In this document: positions 41,934 to 50,839 of the stretch, in pieces
How positions within the stretch are numbered: position 1 is the first letter of the stretch
Layout of the letters: the number at the start of each line of letters is the position of its first letter
Assembly (NCBI GenBank): GCA_020637675.1
Contig: JACKKD010000002.1
Span: 868,001-932,000 of the forward strand
Reading direction: 5' to 3'
Source of the DNA: Paracoccaceae bacterium
GTDB lineage: Bacteria > Pseudomonadota > Alphaproteobacteria > Rhodobacterales > Rhodobacteraceae
DNA: 64,000 bases
The notes under the pieces: model-generated
Seen by the model: the letters and a program-made list of their open reading frames with translations, nothing else
What the model was told of the DNA's origin: nothing
Databases searched by the model: none
Translations under genes and position numbers: made by a program

Positions 41934-44204
41934 TCAGGCGACGTTTCGGCGGGTCTTCCAGTCGATCAGGGCCCTGAGCCGGGCAAGCTGCACCGGCTTC
42001 GTCAGGACGGAAAAGTCCATGCGCTCGCCCAGCTGAAGAAGGGCCTTCGACCGGTTGGCGGTGATGATGATCGCGGGGATATCGGCGCCGGCGGCCTGCC
42101 TCAGCGCGCGGATCGTCGCCACGCCGTCGTCGCCGTCGTCGAGCTGGTAGTCGGCCAGGATGATGTCGGGCGCCGTGCCGAGGCCCGCCATGAGGTCGAG
42201 CGCGCCCGTGGTCGATGCGGTGGCCAGCACGCTCGCCCCCCAGCCGTCCAGCTTCTGCACCGTCGCGTGCAGCACGTCGGCGTCGTTCTCGACGACCATC
42301 ACGATCCGGTCGAGCGCGCCCTGCGGCCGGGAGTCGCCCGGATGCAGTGGCACCGCGTCGGCCTCTTCGGGGGGCGCGAGCGGCACTTCGATCGAGAAGA
42401 CCGAGCCCTTTCCGGGCTGGGACCTGAGCCCCACCCGATGACCGAGGTGCCGGCAGGCGCGTTCGACGATCGAAAGACCAAGGCCCATGCCGGCGCCGCC
42501 GCGCGCCTTGTCGATGCGGGTGAACTCGTTGAAGATGCGGCGCCGGTCCGCCTCTGCGATGCCGATGCCGGAATCCCACACCTCGATCCGCAGCTTCTGG
42601 CCCGTGACCCTGCACCCGACGAGCACGCGGCCCCGCTCGGTGTACTGGATCGCGTTCACGACGAGATTCTGGATCGAGCGCATCAGGTAGCGCTGGTCGC
42701 TGCGCACCCAGCGGCCGCAGGGCCGGACGCGAAGCGAGAGACCCTTTTCGGCCGCGAGCGGCGCAAGGTCCTCGGCAAGGCTCTGGAGCGGCGCGTCGAG
42801 GGCGAAGGCGGTGACGTTGAACTCCGCCCCCGGGCTGTCCAGCCGGGAGATGTCGAGAAGAGCGTGAAGGAGCGTCTCGATCGAGGCGAAGGAGCGGCTG
42901 ATGCGTTCGACGGTGTCGGCTGCGGCGGGTTCGCAGACACGTTCCTTCAGCGTCGAGATGTAGAGCTTGGCGGCGTTGATCGGCTGCAGGAGGTCATGGC
43001 TCGCCGCGGCAAGAAACCGCGTCTTGGAAGCATGGGCTGCCTCGGCCGCCTCCTTGGCCTCGCGCAGCGCCTCCTCGGCCTCGGCCTGTTCGGTCGCATG
43101 CAGGCGCAGGAGCCGGTTCGCCTCCGTCAGCGCCTGCGTGCGTTCCGCCACGCGCCGCTCCAGCGTCTCGTTGATCCGCTCGCGCGCCGCGGCGGCTTCC
43201 ATCTCCACCGTGACGTCGCGGAGCGAGACGATGAAGCCGTGGTCGGGCAGGGGATGGACATGGATGTCGAGGCTGACGCCGTCGGGGCGGCGGAACCGTT
43301 CCTGCACGATGCCGCCGCGGCGCAGGAGGCGCGCCCAGCCGTCGACGTCCGACCGCCCCGAGGCGGAACCGTGCGGACGCAGCGCCTCGAAACGGTCGAT
43401 GTACTCGGTGATCCGCTGGAAGCCGGTGCCCTTGCGCAAAAGCGCCAAGGGAACGCCGAGGAGGGCACCGAAGCGGTCGTTCCTGACAAGGAGCGCGCCG
43501 TCGGCCGAAAAGGTACAGACGCCCAGCGACATGTGGTCGAAGGCCGCCTGCAGGAAGCGCGCGTGTTCGTCGATAAGCCTGTCCTTCTCGCGCTGGTTCT
43601 GCCGCACGAGGTCGGTGATCTCGGTCTGCAGGATCGCGATGTTGCCGGAATTGGTTTCCCGGCAGGACATCTGGAACCAGCGGTCGTTCTTCAGCCCGAG
43701 GACATGGCTCGCATAGCGCCGGTCACGCGGCTGGACGGTGGCGAGCGCGGCTGCCGACGGGGCGCCGCCGTCGGCGGCGGCGATAAAGCGGCTTCGTGCG
43801 ACGGCATCGAGATAGTCCTCGAAGCCGAGACCCGGCTCGATCAAGGGCTCCACATCGGGCAGCAGGCGGCGGAAGAAGTCGTTGCAGACCTGCAGCCGGT
43901 CCTCGGAGAAGAGCGCGAAGCCGCCTTCCACCGCCACCATCGCATCGGCGAGATGGCGGCTCATCCGCTCCTGCGAGCGCTGCGCGCGTTCAAGTTCCGA
44001 GGAGGCGCGGCCGAGCGTGTCGAGCGCGACCTCCAGGTCCTTGGTCTTCTCCCAGACCGCGGCCTGCAACGCGATCGCCGACTGGAAGAGCGAGAAGGCG
44101 GAACCGCCGACCTCGTGGCCCCGGTCGGCCCGCCGGATCAGGGCGTCGATGATCCGGGCCTGTTTTTCCACCTGCAGGGCAAGCGGGTCGTCGGTGTCGA
44201 TCAC
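41934..44204 (-). CDS. Hybrid sensor histidine kinase with PAS domains and receiver (FlhS/AfdS-like)
   Basis: A 756-residue hybrid kinase without obvious membrane helices, so probably a cytoplasmic sensor. In order: an N-terminal helical region, two PAS-like domains (about 85-200 and 215-335), a coiled coil (340-395), the dimerisation domain with phospho-accepting His403 (ASHDLLQPINAAK), an HATPase domain (N box NLVVNAIQYTE; GMGLGLSIV), and a C-terminal receiver with Asp685 (ILADYQLDD). It resembles kinases that control glutathione-dependent formaldehyde and methanol genes in Paracoccus (FlhSR) and Rhodobacter (RfdRS, AfdRST). It overlaps the FIST gene by four bases. Confidence 0.82.
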   Translation of the reverse strand: MIDTDDPLALQVEKQARIIDALIRRADRGHEVGGSAFSLFQSAIALQAAVWEKTKDLEVALDTLGRASSELERAQRSQERMSRHLADAMVAVEGGFALFSEDRLQVCNDFFRRLLPDVEPLIEPGLGFEDYLDAVARSRFIAAADGGAPSAAALATVQPRDRRYASHVLGLKNDRWFQMSCRETNSGNIAILQTEITDLVRQNQREKDRLIDEHARFLQAAFDHMSLGVCTFSADGALLVRNDRFGALLGVPLALLRKGTGFQRITEYIDRFEALRPHGSASGRSDVDGWARLLRRGGIVQERFRRPDGVSLDIHVHPLPDHGFIVSLRDVTVEMEAAAARERINETLERRVAERTQALTEANRLLRLHATEQAEAEEALREAKEAAEAAHASKTRFLAAASHDLLQPINAAKLYISTLKERVCEPAAADTVERISRSFASIETLLHALLDISRLDSPGAEFNVTAFALDAPLQSLAEDLAPLAAEKGLSLRVRPCGRWVRSDQRYLMRSIQNLVVNAIQYTERGRVLVGCRVTGQKLRIEVWDSGIGIAEADRRRIFNEFTRIDKARGGAGMGLGLSIVERACRHLGHRVGLRSQPGKGSVFSIEVPLAPPEEADAVPLHPGDSRPQGALDRIVMVVENDADVLHATVQKLDGWGASVLATASTTGALDLMAGLGTAPDIILADYQLDDGDDGVATIRALRQAAGADIPAIIITANRSKALLQLGERMDFSVLTKPVQLARLRALIDWKTRRNVA

Positions 44205-45364
44205 AGCGCGGCCTCCGCCCTTTGCCGAAAGAAGGCGATGCCGACGAAGGTCTGGTTCACGTGCACGCCGAGATGCTGTTCGCCGTAGGTGTTGAAGCCC
44301 ACGACCCGGTGGGTGCGGAAGCGTTCGGAGGCTTCGTCCTCCAGTCCCTTGTGGGCGATCTCGAGCTTTCTCAGGATGCAGTCGAAGCCGAGGATGAGAT
44401 CAGGTGGTGCGCCGGCCTCGTCGGCGACGGTGAGGCCCGCGTCGAGCGTGCGGATGATCTCCTTGCCGCGACCGAGCGTCAGGATGAGTCCGTCGTCGAT
44501 GGCCGAGAGGAAGGTCAGCCCGCCGTCCTGCCGCATCTCCTGGATCGCGCGGACGTGGTAGGTATGGCCCGAGCGGACGAGCACCGGGTTCTCGGCGAAG
44601 ATGATGGGCGAGAGCTCGTCATGGCGCACGCCGACGAGCCGGGCATATTCCGTCGCGGCCGGTGTCCCGTTGATCTCCAGCACCAGCCGCTCGTCCGGAA
44701 CGGCGCGGGTGACGACCATGCGCTTGTCGGTCGGCGTGAAGTGGTCGAACCCGAGGCCCCGGAAGCCGAGGTCGGTCTCGAGCAGGAGGAGAAGGGCGGC
44801 GTCGCGGTGGAAGGCGCCGTTGTGGAGCACGTGGGTCTCGGCGAACTCGAGCCCGTCGCCCGCCGAGCCGCCGAAGACGGGAATGTCCTTCAGCCCCGCC
44901 TCGAGCGCCGCGACAAGGATGTCTTCCTGCTTCGAAAGCCCGTCGGCGAAGATGAGCGCGAGCCGCCGCCGGCCGGCCGTCGCCGGAAAGCGCGCGGCCA
45001 GCCGCTCGGTCTGGCTGACGATGTCGGCAATGCGGACCGGGGTGAGCGGCTTGATGAGCGCCGAGGCCACGCGGAAATGCGCGCGCCGGAAGGCGAGCGC
45101 CACCATCCCGTCGCTGTCGTAACCCCTGGGCGTGATCTGGCCCGCCGTGGTGCAGCCGAAGACGGCGGTGGCGGGCATCTGCCGGGCGAGGGCCGCGGCC
45201 AGACCCGCGCGGTCCATCCGGTGCGGGACGAAGAGAAGGACGAAGCTCGCCTCGACCTGGGCGAGCCGGCCGGCGATCTCGGCCACGGCGGCCTCGGGCG
45301 CCGAGGCATAGGTCACGGCAATGGCGACCGCCTCGGCCGGGCACGTGTCCAGATCGCGTGGCAT
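44201..45364 (-). CDS. FIST N/C domain sensory protein
   Basis: A 387-residue soluble protein with FIST N (about 25-215) and FIST C (about 220-370) domains. Segments include AVFGCTTAGQITPRGYDSDGMV, IFADGLSKQEDILVAALE, VFGGSAGDGLEF, and a C-terminal VGFNTYGEQHLGVHVNQTF. FIST domains are thought to bind small ligands, possibly amino acids or other small polar molecules, and to feed signal transduction. Its stop overlaps the kinase start (ATGA), so it is translationally coupled to the hybrid kinase and is probably its ligand-sensing partner. Confidence 0.85.
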   Translation of the reverse strand: MPRDLDTCPAEAVAIAVTYASAPEAAVAEIAGRLAQVEASFVLLFVPHRMDRAGLAAALARQMPATAVFGCTTAGQITPRGYDSDGMVALAFRRAHFRVASALIKPLTPVRIADIVSQTERLAARFPATAGRRRLALIFADGLSKQEDILVAALEAGLKDIPVFGGSAGDGLEFAETHVLHNGAFHRDAALLLLLETDLGFRGLGFDHFTPTDKRMVVTRAVPDERLVLEINGTPAATEYARLVGVRHDELSPIIFAENPVLVRSGHTYHVRAIQEMRQDGGLTFLSAIDDGLILTLGRGKEIIRTLDAGLTVADEAGAPPDLILGFDCILRKLEIAHKGLEDEASERFRTHRVVGFNTYGEQHLGVHVNQTFVGIAFFRQRAEAAL

Positions 45365-45404
45365 GGTCGTCCTCCCCCCCCCGGCGCCTCCCCGAGCCCG
45401 CCGC

Positions 45405-46094
45405 CTATTGCAGATGGTGGCGGATCGAGACCTCGCGCACGAGGAGCGCCGCCTGGGTGCGGTTCTGCACCCCGAGCCGGCGCAGAAGGGCCGTGATATG
45501 CGCCTTCACCGTCGCCTCGGCCAACTGCATCTCGTAGGCAATGAGCTTGTTGGGCTTGCCCTTGCAGATCAGCGACAGGATTCGCGCCTGCTGCTGGGAA
45601 AGCCCCGCGATCTTGCGCGAGACCTCGGCGATGCTCGGGTCGTCCCCCGCCGGCCGGGTCGGCGCCTTGTAGCCTGCGGGCACGTAGGTCTTGCCGTCCC
45701 ATATCTCAATCATGGCCTCGCGCAGCGTCTCCCGCGCGGCATCCTTGGGGATGAACCCGGCGGCACCGGCCGAGAGCACGGACTGCACGACCTCGTCCGA
45801 GGCGAAGGCGGAGATCACAACCACCGGCACGTCCGGCGCCTTGTCCTTGATCTTCAGGAATCCGCTCAGCCCCGAGACATCGGGCAGGTTGAGGTCCAGC
45901 ACGACGAGATCGGGCGCGAAGCGTGACCGCAGCACCTGAAGCGCATCGGTCAGCGAAGAGGCCTTGCGCACCCGCCGCATGTTGAAGACCGTCTCCATCA
46001 TCGAGGCGAGCGCGTCGCAGTAGAGCGGGTGATCGTCGATCACGAGCGCCGAGTGGATCGGCACCGCATGCGCGGCGTCGGCTTTCCGTGTCAT
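45405..46094 (-). CDS. LuxR/NarL-family response regulator (FlhR-like)
   Basis: A 229-residue response regulator. The N-terminal receiver has the acid pair DD (20-21), phosphorylation site Asp67 (VVLDLNLPD) and Lys117. The C-terminal LuxR HTH (about 163-220) contains LSQQQARILSLICKGKPNKLIA and EATVKAHITALLRRLGV. The ATG at 46094 has GGGAGGAG upstream. The frame also runs to 46109. It lies upstream of the FIST and hybrid kinase genes on the same strand, so the three form a regulatory operon. It is the most likely direct activator of xoxF and the accessory genes. Confidence 0.87.
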   Translation of the reverse strand: MTRKADAAHAVPIHSALVIDDHPLYCDALASMMETVFNMRRVRKASSLTDALQVLRSRFAPDLVVLDLNLPDVSGLSGFLKIKDKAPDVPVVVISAFASDEVVQSVLSAGAAGFIPKDAARETLREAMIEIWDGKTYVPAGYKAPTRPAGDDPSIAEVSRKIAGLSQQQARILSLICKGKPNKLIAYEMQLAEATVKAHITALLRRLGVQNRTQAALLVREVSIRHHLQ

Positions 46095-46387
46095 CAGGGC
46101 TCCTCCCATGACCGGCGACGCTTCGCGGGTTCCCGCCCCGCGCCGCCCGGCTGTTCCCGCCAGGTCGTGGCCGCCGATTTGTTTCCTGATTGTCCGCCGT
46201 CAACTCTATGCACGGAAGACGTGCGCAGGCAAGCGCGCTGACGCCCGCCATGCCCGCCCCGTCGGCGGCCCGGCGCCGGACCGCGCAGGGGGGCGGTCAG
46301 GCCCGGGATCCGGTGACGGTTGCGCAGGAGGCCGCCGGGGAGGACACTGGGGACGGTGGAGGAGTTGGGCGGCTGAGGGAAGCGGCG
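46095..46387. promoter_or_regulatory. Divergent region between the response regulator and pentapeptide-repeat genes
   Basis: 293 bases without a credible gene. On the minus strand TTGACG at 46198-46203 could be the -35 of the response regulator operon, although its -10 (AAATCG after 17 bases) is weak. A GC-rich stretch of repeats (46255-46345) precedes the pentapeptide-repeat gene, whose binding site is GAGGGAAG before ATG 46388. Confidence 0.3.
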
Positions 46388-47167
46388 ATGCGGCTCTGGA
46401 GCATACTGGCGCTCGGTGCAATCATGGCGGCCGGCCCGGCGTGGGCGCAGGACCCCATGGCCGGCGTCGATCTTTCCGCGCCGAAAATGACCGAGGCCGG
46501 GATGACCCGGGCGGAGGTCGCGGGGCTGGTCGCGTCCGGCCGGCCGGTCGACCTCTCCGGGCAATGGCTGAACGGGCTCGACCTGTCCGGTCTCGACCTC
46601 TCCGGGGTGAACCTTCGAGCCGCGTCGCTGAACCGCGCGTCGCTCAGGGGCACACGGCTTGCGGGGGCGGTGCTCGATCAGGCCTGGATGCTTGGGGCAG
46701 ACCTTGCGGGCGCCAACCTCGACGGGGCGAGCCTGTTCCAGACGCAGCTTCGGGGCGCGACGCTCGTCCGCGCCACAGCGCGGGGCGCGCGCGCGGCCGG
46801 CGATTTCACCGGGGCGGACCTGACGGGGGCGGATTTCACCGGGGCGGATTTCTCGGCCGACATGCGCAACCAGTCCATGGGCCTCATGCGCGGCGTGCTG
46901 CGCCAGGCGAGGGCTGCGGGCGCGATCTTCCGCGACGCGCGGATGGCGCGGGCAGACATGGAGTTCGCCGACCTTTCGGGCGCCGATTTCACCGGGGCGG
47001 ACCTCTCGATGGCCACGCTCGGCGGCGCGAATCTCGAAGGCGCGGATGTGGCGGGAGCGGTCTTCGTCGACGCCGACCTCACGTCGGCGCGCCTGAAGGA
47101 CCTCCGGAATGCCGACGCAGCGGCGCTCGCCCGGGCGCGGAACCTCGACCGGGCGCTTCGCGACTGA
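46388..47167 (+). CDS. Exported pentapeptide-repeat protein
   Basis: A 259-residue protein with a signal peptide (to PAWAQD, residue 21). From about residue 55 a quadrilateral beta helix is encoded by pentapeptide repeats of the A(D/N)LxG type: LNGLDLSGLDLSGVNLRAAS, then GADLAGANLDGAS, and FTGADLTGADFTGADFS. The helix is interrupted at about 155-185 by a non-repeat insert (DMRNQSMGLMRGVLRQARAA). Most bacterial pentapeptide proteins are cytoplasmic, so the secretion signal is notable. It stands divergent from the methanol regulator operon and abuts the convergent ppsA stop with no gap. Function unknown. Confidence 0.8.
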   Translation: MRLWSILALGAIMAAGPAWAQDPMAGVDLSAPKMTEAGMTRAEVAGLVASGRPVDLSGQWLNGLDLSGLDLSGVNLRAASLNRASLRGTRLAGAVLDQAWMLGADLAGANLDGASLFQTQLRGATLVRATARGARAAGDFTGADLTGADFTGADFSADMRNQSMGLMRGVLRQARAAGAIFRDARMARADMEFADLSGADFTGADLSMATLGGANLEGADVAGAVFVDADLTSARLKDLRNADAAALARARNLDRALRD

Positions 47168-49552
47168 CTATCGCGCCTCGGCCGCCGCCACGTGGCGCTT
47201 CACGGCGAGGAAACTGTCGGGCGTGACCGAGATGGAGTCGATCCCCGCCTCGACGAGGATCCGCGCGAAATCGGGGTCGTTGGACGGGGCCTGCCCACAC
47301 AGACCGACCTTGCAACCCGCCTTGTGCGCCCGTTCGATCACGGTTCGGATCATCCACAGCACGGCGGGGTCGCGTTCGCGGAAAAGGGGCGCGAGCGCCT
47401 CGCTGTCGCGGTCCACGCCGAGGGTGAGCTGGGTGAGATCGTTCGAGCCGATGGAGAAGCCGTCGAACCTCTGGGCGAACTCTTCGGCGAGGATCACGTT
47501 CGACGGAATCTCGCACATCACATAGACCTGAAGCCCGCCCTCGCCGCGCACGAGCCCGTTCGCGGCCATCACCTGCAGCACCCGGTCGGCCTCTTCCGGC
47601 GAGCGGCAGAAGGGGATCATCACGATGACGTTGGTGAAGCCCATCTCCTCCCTCAGCCGCCGGATCGCCCGGCATTCCAGAGCGAAGCCGTCGCGGTAGG
47701 CATCCGAGTAGTAGCGCGAGGCGCCGCGAAAGCCGATCATCGGGTTCTCCTCGGCCGGCTCGAACTGCCGCCCGCCCAGAAGCTCGGCATATTCGTTGGT
47801 CTTGAAATCGCTCATCCGCACGATCACGGGTTTCGGGAACCAGGTCGCGGCGATGCGCGAGAGGCCCATGGCGAGGCTCTCGACGAAATAGTCGGTGCGC
47901 TCGGCATGGCCCCGCGTCAGCCGGTCGATCTCCGCCTTCGCGGCCTCGTCCTTCAGGTCCGCATAGCGGGTCAGCGCGAGCGGATGGACGCGGACCGCGT
48001 TGGTGACGACGAACTCCATCCGCGCCAGCCCGACGCCGTCGACCGGCAGCCGCCACCAGCGCGCGGCGGCGGCGGGGTTGGCGAGGTTCAGCATCACCTT
48101 CGTCCGCGTCCCGGGCACGGCATCGAGCCTTATGTCCTCGACCGTCACTTCGGCACTGCCGGCATAGACGAATCCCTCCTCGCCCTCGGCGCAGGAGACC
48201 GTCACCTCCTGCCCGTCATGGAGGACGTGCGTCGCGTTGCCGGTGCCCACGATGGCCGGAAGGCCAAGCTCCCGGCTGACGATGGCGGCGTGCGAGGTGC
48301 GCCCGCCGTGGTCGGTGACGATGGCGGCGGCGCGCTTCATCACCGGCACCCAGTCGGGGTCGGTCGTGGAGGTGACGAGCACGGCGCCGTCGACGAAGCG
48401 GTCGATCTCGGCGGCGGAGTTCAGGAGACAGACCTCTCCCGTGGCAACCGCCTCGCCGACACTCAGGCCGGTCGTCAGCACCGGCCCCTTGGCCGTCACG
48501 CTGTAGCTGCTGAAGGCGGCCGCCTCGGCGCGCGATTTCACCGTCTCGGGCCGGGCCTGCACGATGTAGAGCACCCCCGTCTCGCCGTCCTTCGCCCATT
48601 CCATGTCCATCGGCTGGCCATAGTGGTCCTCGATCACCGAGGCCTGTCGCGCGAGGGCAAGGATTTCGGCGTCGGAGAGCACGAAGGACTCCCGCTCGGC
48701 CCTGGATGTCGGCACGTTTCGCGTGGGCCGGGCCGCGCCCTTCGCGTAGATCATCTTCTGTTCCTTCCCGCCGAGCGACTTCGCAAGGATCGGCTTCAGT
48801 CCCTCGCGCGACAGGAAAGGCTTGTAGACCTGGTATTCGTCGGGATCGACCGCGCCCTGCACGACGTTCTCGCCGAGCCCCCAGGCGGCGTTGATCAGCA
48901 CGACCTTGTCGAAACCCGACTCCGTGTCGATGGAGAACATCACACCCGAGCCGCCGAGGTCGGAGCGCACCATGAGCTGCACGCCGACCGAGAGCGCGAC
49001 CTTCTCGTGCGCGAAGCCCTTCAGCGTGCGGTAGGTGATCGCCCGGTCGGTATAGAGCGAGGCGAAGCAGCGCCGGCAGGCATCGAGGAGCGCCGCCTCG
49101 CCCGCGACGTTCAGGAACGTTTCCTGCTGGCCCGCGAAACTCGCGTCCGGCAGGTCCTCGGCCGTGGCGGAAGAGCGGACGGCGACGGCGGGGTTGTCCT
49201 TCCCGGTGCGGCGGGAAAGCTCGCCATAGGCTGCACGGATCTCGGCGGCCATCGCCTCGGGCCAGTCGGCGCCGGCGATGGCCTCGCGGATGGCGCGCCC
49301 GGTGGCGGCAAGGTCGGCCCTTCCGGCGGCGAACGCGGCGAGGCGCTCGCGGATCACCGCGTCGAGCCGGTTCGCGGCAAGGAAGGCGCGGAAGGCGCCG
49401 GAGGTGGTGGCGAAGCCCTCGGGCACGCGGATGCCCTTCGGCGCCAGCGCCACGGTCATCTCGCCGAGCGATGCGTTCTTGCCACCGACGAGCGCCACGT
49501 CGCCGCGCGCGACCTTGTCGAACCAGATGAGCGACTGTTCACGGGCCGACAT
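47168..49552 (-). CDS. ppsA: Phosphoenolpyruvate synthase
   Basis: A 794-residue pyruvate, water dikinase: pyruvate + ATP + water to PEP + AMP + phosphate, a gluconeogenic step. The N-terminal ATP-binding domain has VGGKNASLGEM and NPAVAVRSSATAEDLPDASF. The phosphohistidine domain has His421 in GGRTSHAAIVSRELG. The C-terminal PEP-binding barrel has GSNDLTQLTLGVDRDS and the catalytic Cys in VGLCGQAPS. GGGAGG precedes the ATG. It appears monocistronic and ends exactly next to the pentapeptide gene. It would draw carbon from C2-C3 compounds toward sugars during growth on small substrates. Confidence 0.93.
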   Translation of the reverse strand: MSAREQSLIWFDKVARGDVALVGGKNASLGEMTVALAPKGIRVPEGFATTSGAFRAFLAANRLDAVIRERLAAFAAGRADLAATGRAIREAIAGADWPEAMAAEIRAAYGELSRRTGKDNPAVAVRSSATAEDLPDASFAGQQETFLNVAGEAALLDACRRCFASLYTDRAITYRTLKGFAHEKVALSVGVQLMVRSDLGGSGVMFSIDTESGFDKVVLINAAWGLGENVVQGAVDPDEYQVYKPFLSREGLKPILAKSLGGKEQKMIYAKGAARPTRNVPTSRAERESFVLSDAEILALARQASVIEDHYGQPMDMEWAKDGETGVLYIVQARPETVKSRAEAAAFSSYSVTAKGPVLTTGLSVGEAVATGEVCLLNSAAEIDRFVDGAVLVTSTTDPDWVPVMKRAAAIVTDHGGRTSHAAIVSRELGLPAIVGTGNATHVLHDGQEVTVSCAEGEEGFVYAGSAEVTVEDIRLDAVPGTRTKVMLNLANPAAAARWWRLPVDGVGLARMEFVVTNAVRVHPLALTRYADLKDEAAKAEIDRLTRGHAERTDYFVESLAMGLSRIAATWFPKPVIVRMSDFKTNEYAELLGGRQFEPAEENPMIGFRGASRYYSDAYRDGFALECRAIRRLREEMGFTNVIVMIPFCRSPEEADRVLQVMAANGLVRGEGGLQVYVMCEIPSNVILAEEFAQRFDGFSIGSNDLTQLTLGVDRDSEALAPLFRERDPAVLWMIRTVIERAHKAGCKVGLCGQAPSNDPDFARILVEAGIDSISVTPDSFLAVKRHVAAAEAR

Positions 49553-49633
49553 GCGTACCTCCCTCGGCTGAGGCGGACAGGATGGCCGATCGACGGCACG
49601 GGGCCTTTGATCTCGGTCAAGGGCCGACCGGTG

Positions 49634-50839
49634 TCACTGGTAGCGCAGCGCCTCGATCGGGTCGAGCCGGGCGGCGGAACGGGCGGGGAAGTAGCCGAAG
49701 ACGACACCCACGAAGGCCGAGAAGATGAAGGCGAGCAGGACGACGGGAAGGCTCGGCGCGAACGGGATCGCCATGAGTTGCGCGGCGACATAGGCAAGCG
49801 CGAGACCGAGGAGGATGCCGATGAGTCCGCCGATGAGCGAAAGCACCACCGCCTCGATCAGGAACTGCATCATGACCTGCCGCGCCTGCGCGCCGACGGC
49901 AAGGCGGATGCCGATCTCGCGCGTGCGTTCGGTTACCGACACCAGCATGATGTTCATGATGCCGATGCCGCCGACGAGCAGGCTCACCGCCGCCACGGCC
50001 GAGAGAAGTCCCGCCAGAACGTTGTTGATGCCCGTCAGCATCGAGGAAATCTCCGCCATGTCGGTCACCGAGAAATCGTCATCCTCGCCGATGCCGATGC
50101 GCCGGCGTTCGCGCATCAGCGCCTCGATCTCGCGGATGCCGCGGGCGGTGGTGACGCCCGGAGCGAGGGCGACGCGGATCGAGGAGACATCGGTCGTGCC
50201 GGTCACCCGCCGCTGCAGCATCCGGATCGGCACGATGATCGTGTCGTCCTGGTCCTGGCCGAAGGTGGAGGCGCCCTTGGCCTGCAGAAGGCCGACGACC
50301 TCGCAGGAAACCGATTTCAGCCGGATCGCTTCCCCGGTCGGATCGGTATTGCCGAAAAGCTTCTGGCGCACCGTCTCGCCGATCAGGCAGACCGCCGCGC
50401 CGGAGCGTTCCTCGGCGTCGGCGAAGCTCCTGCCGCGCACGACCGGCCAGTTCAAGACGTCGAGGTAGCTCGCACCGGTCCCGGTGACGAGCGTCGTCGC
50501 GTTGGCATTGCCGTAGACGGCGGTGAGGGTGGAGGAGGCCACGGGCGCGGCCGCGGCGACGACCGAAAGCGTGCTCATCGCCTCGGCGTCGGCAAGGCGG
50601 AACTCGGGCGCGTCGTCGCGCACGCCCGGCCCCATCATCGCCCGGCCGGGACGGAGGATGAGCACGTTGGTGCCGAGGCTCTCGACGCTCGCCGTCACCT
50701 GGTCGGAGGAGCCCTGGCCGATCGTGACCATGGCGATGACGGCCGCCACGCCGATGACGACGCCGAGCACGGTCAGGAACGAGCGAAGCGCGTTCCTGAG
50801 GATCGCCTGCAGCGCGAGGCGGACGGTTTCCCAGATCAT
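49634..50839 (-). CDS. MacB-like ABC permease (FtsX family)
   Basis: A 401-residue permease with the MacB periplasmic core domain (about 45-250) between the first membrane helix and three C-terminal helices of the FtsX type (about 280-390, ending ALRYQ). It corresponds to the membrane half of MacB. In E. coli MacB the ATPase is fused, but here it is a separate gene with a four-base overlap. With the ATPase and the MacA-like adaptor it should form a tripartite efflux or lipoprotein-type mechanotransmission system. No outer-membrane TolC gene is nearby. Confidence 0.87.
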   Translation of the reverse strand: MIWETVRLALQAILRNALRSFLTVLGVVIGVAAVIAMVTIGQGSSDQVTASVESLGTNVLILRPGRAMMGPGVRDDAPEFRLADAEAMSTLSVVAAAAPVASSTLTAVYGNANATTLVTGTGASYLDVLNWPVVRGRSFADAEERSGAAVCLIGETVRQKLFGNTDPTGEAIRLKSVSCEVVGLLQAKGASTFGQDQDDTIIVPIRMLQRRVTGTTDVSSIRVALAPGVTTARGIREIEALMRERRRIGIGEDDDFSVTDMAEISSMLTGINNVLAGLLSAVAAVSLLVGGIGIMNIMLVSVTERTREIGIRLAVGAQARQVMMQFLIEAVVLSLIGGLIGILLGLALAYVAAQLMAIPFAPSLPVVLLAFIFSAFVGVVFGYFPARSAARLDPIEALRYQ

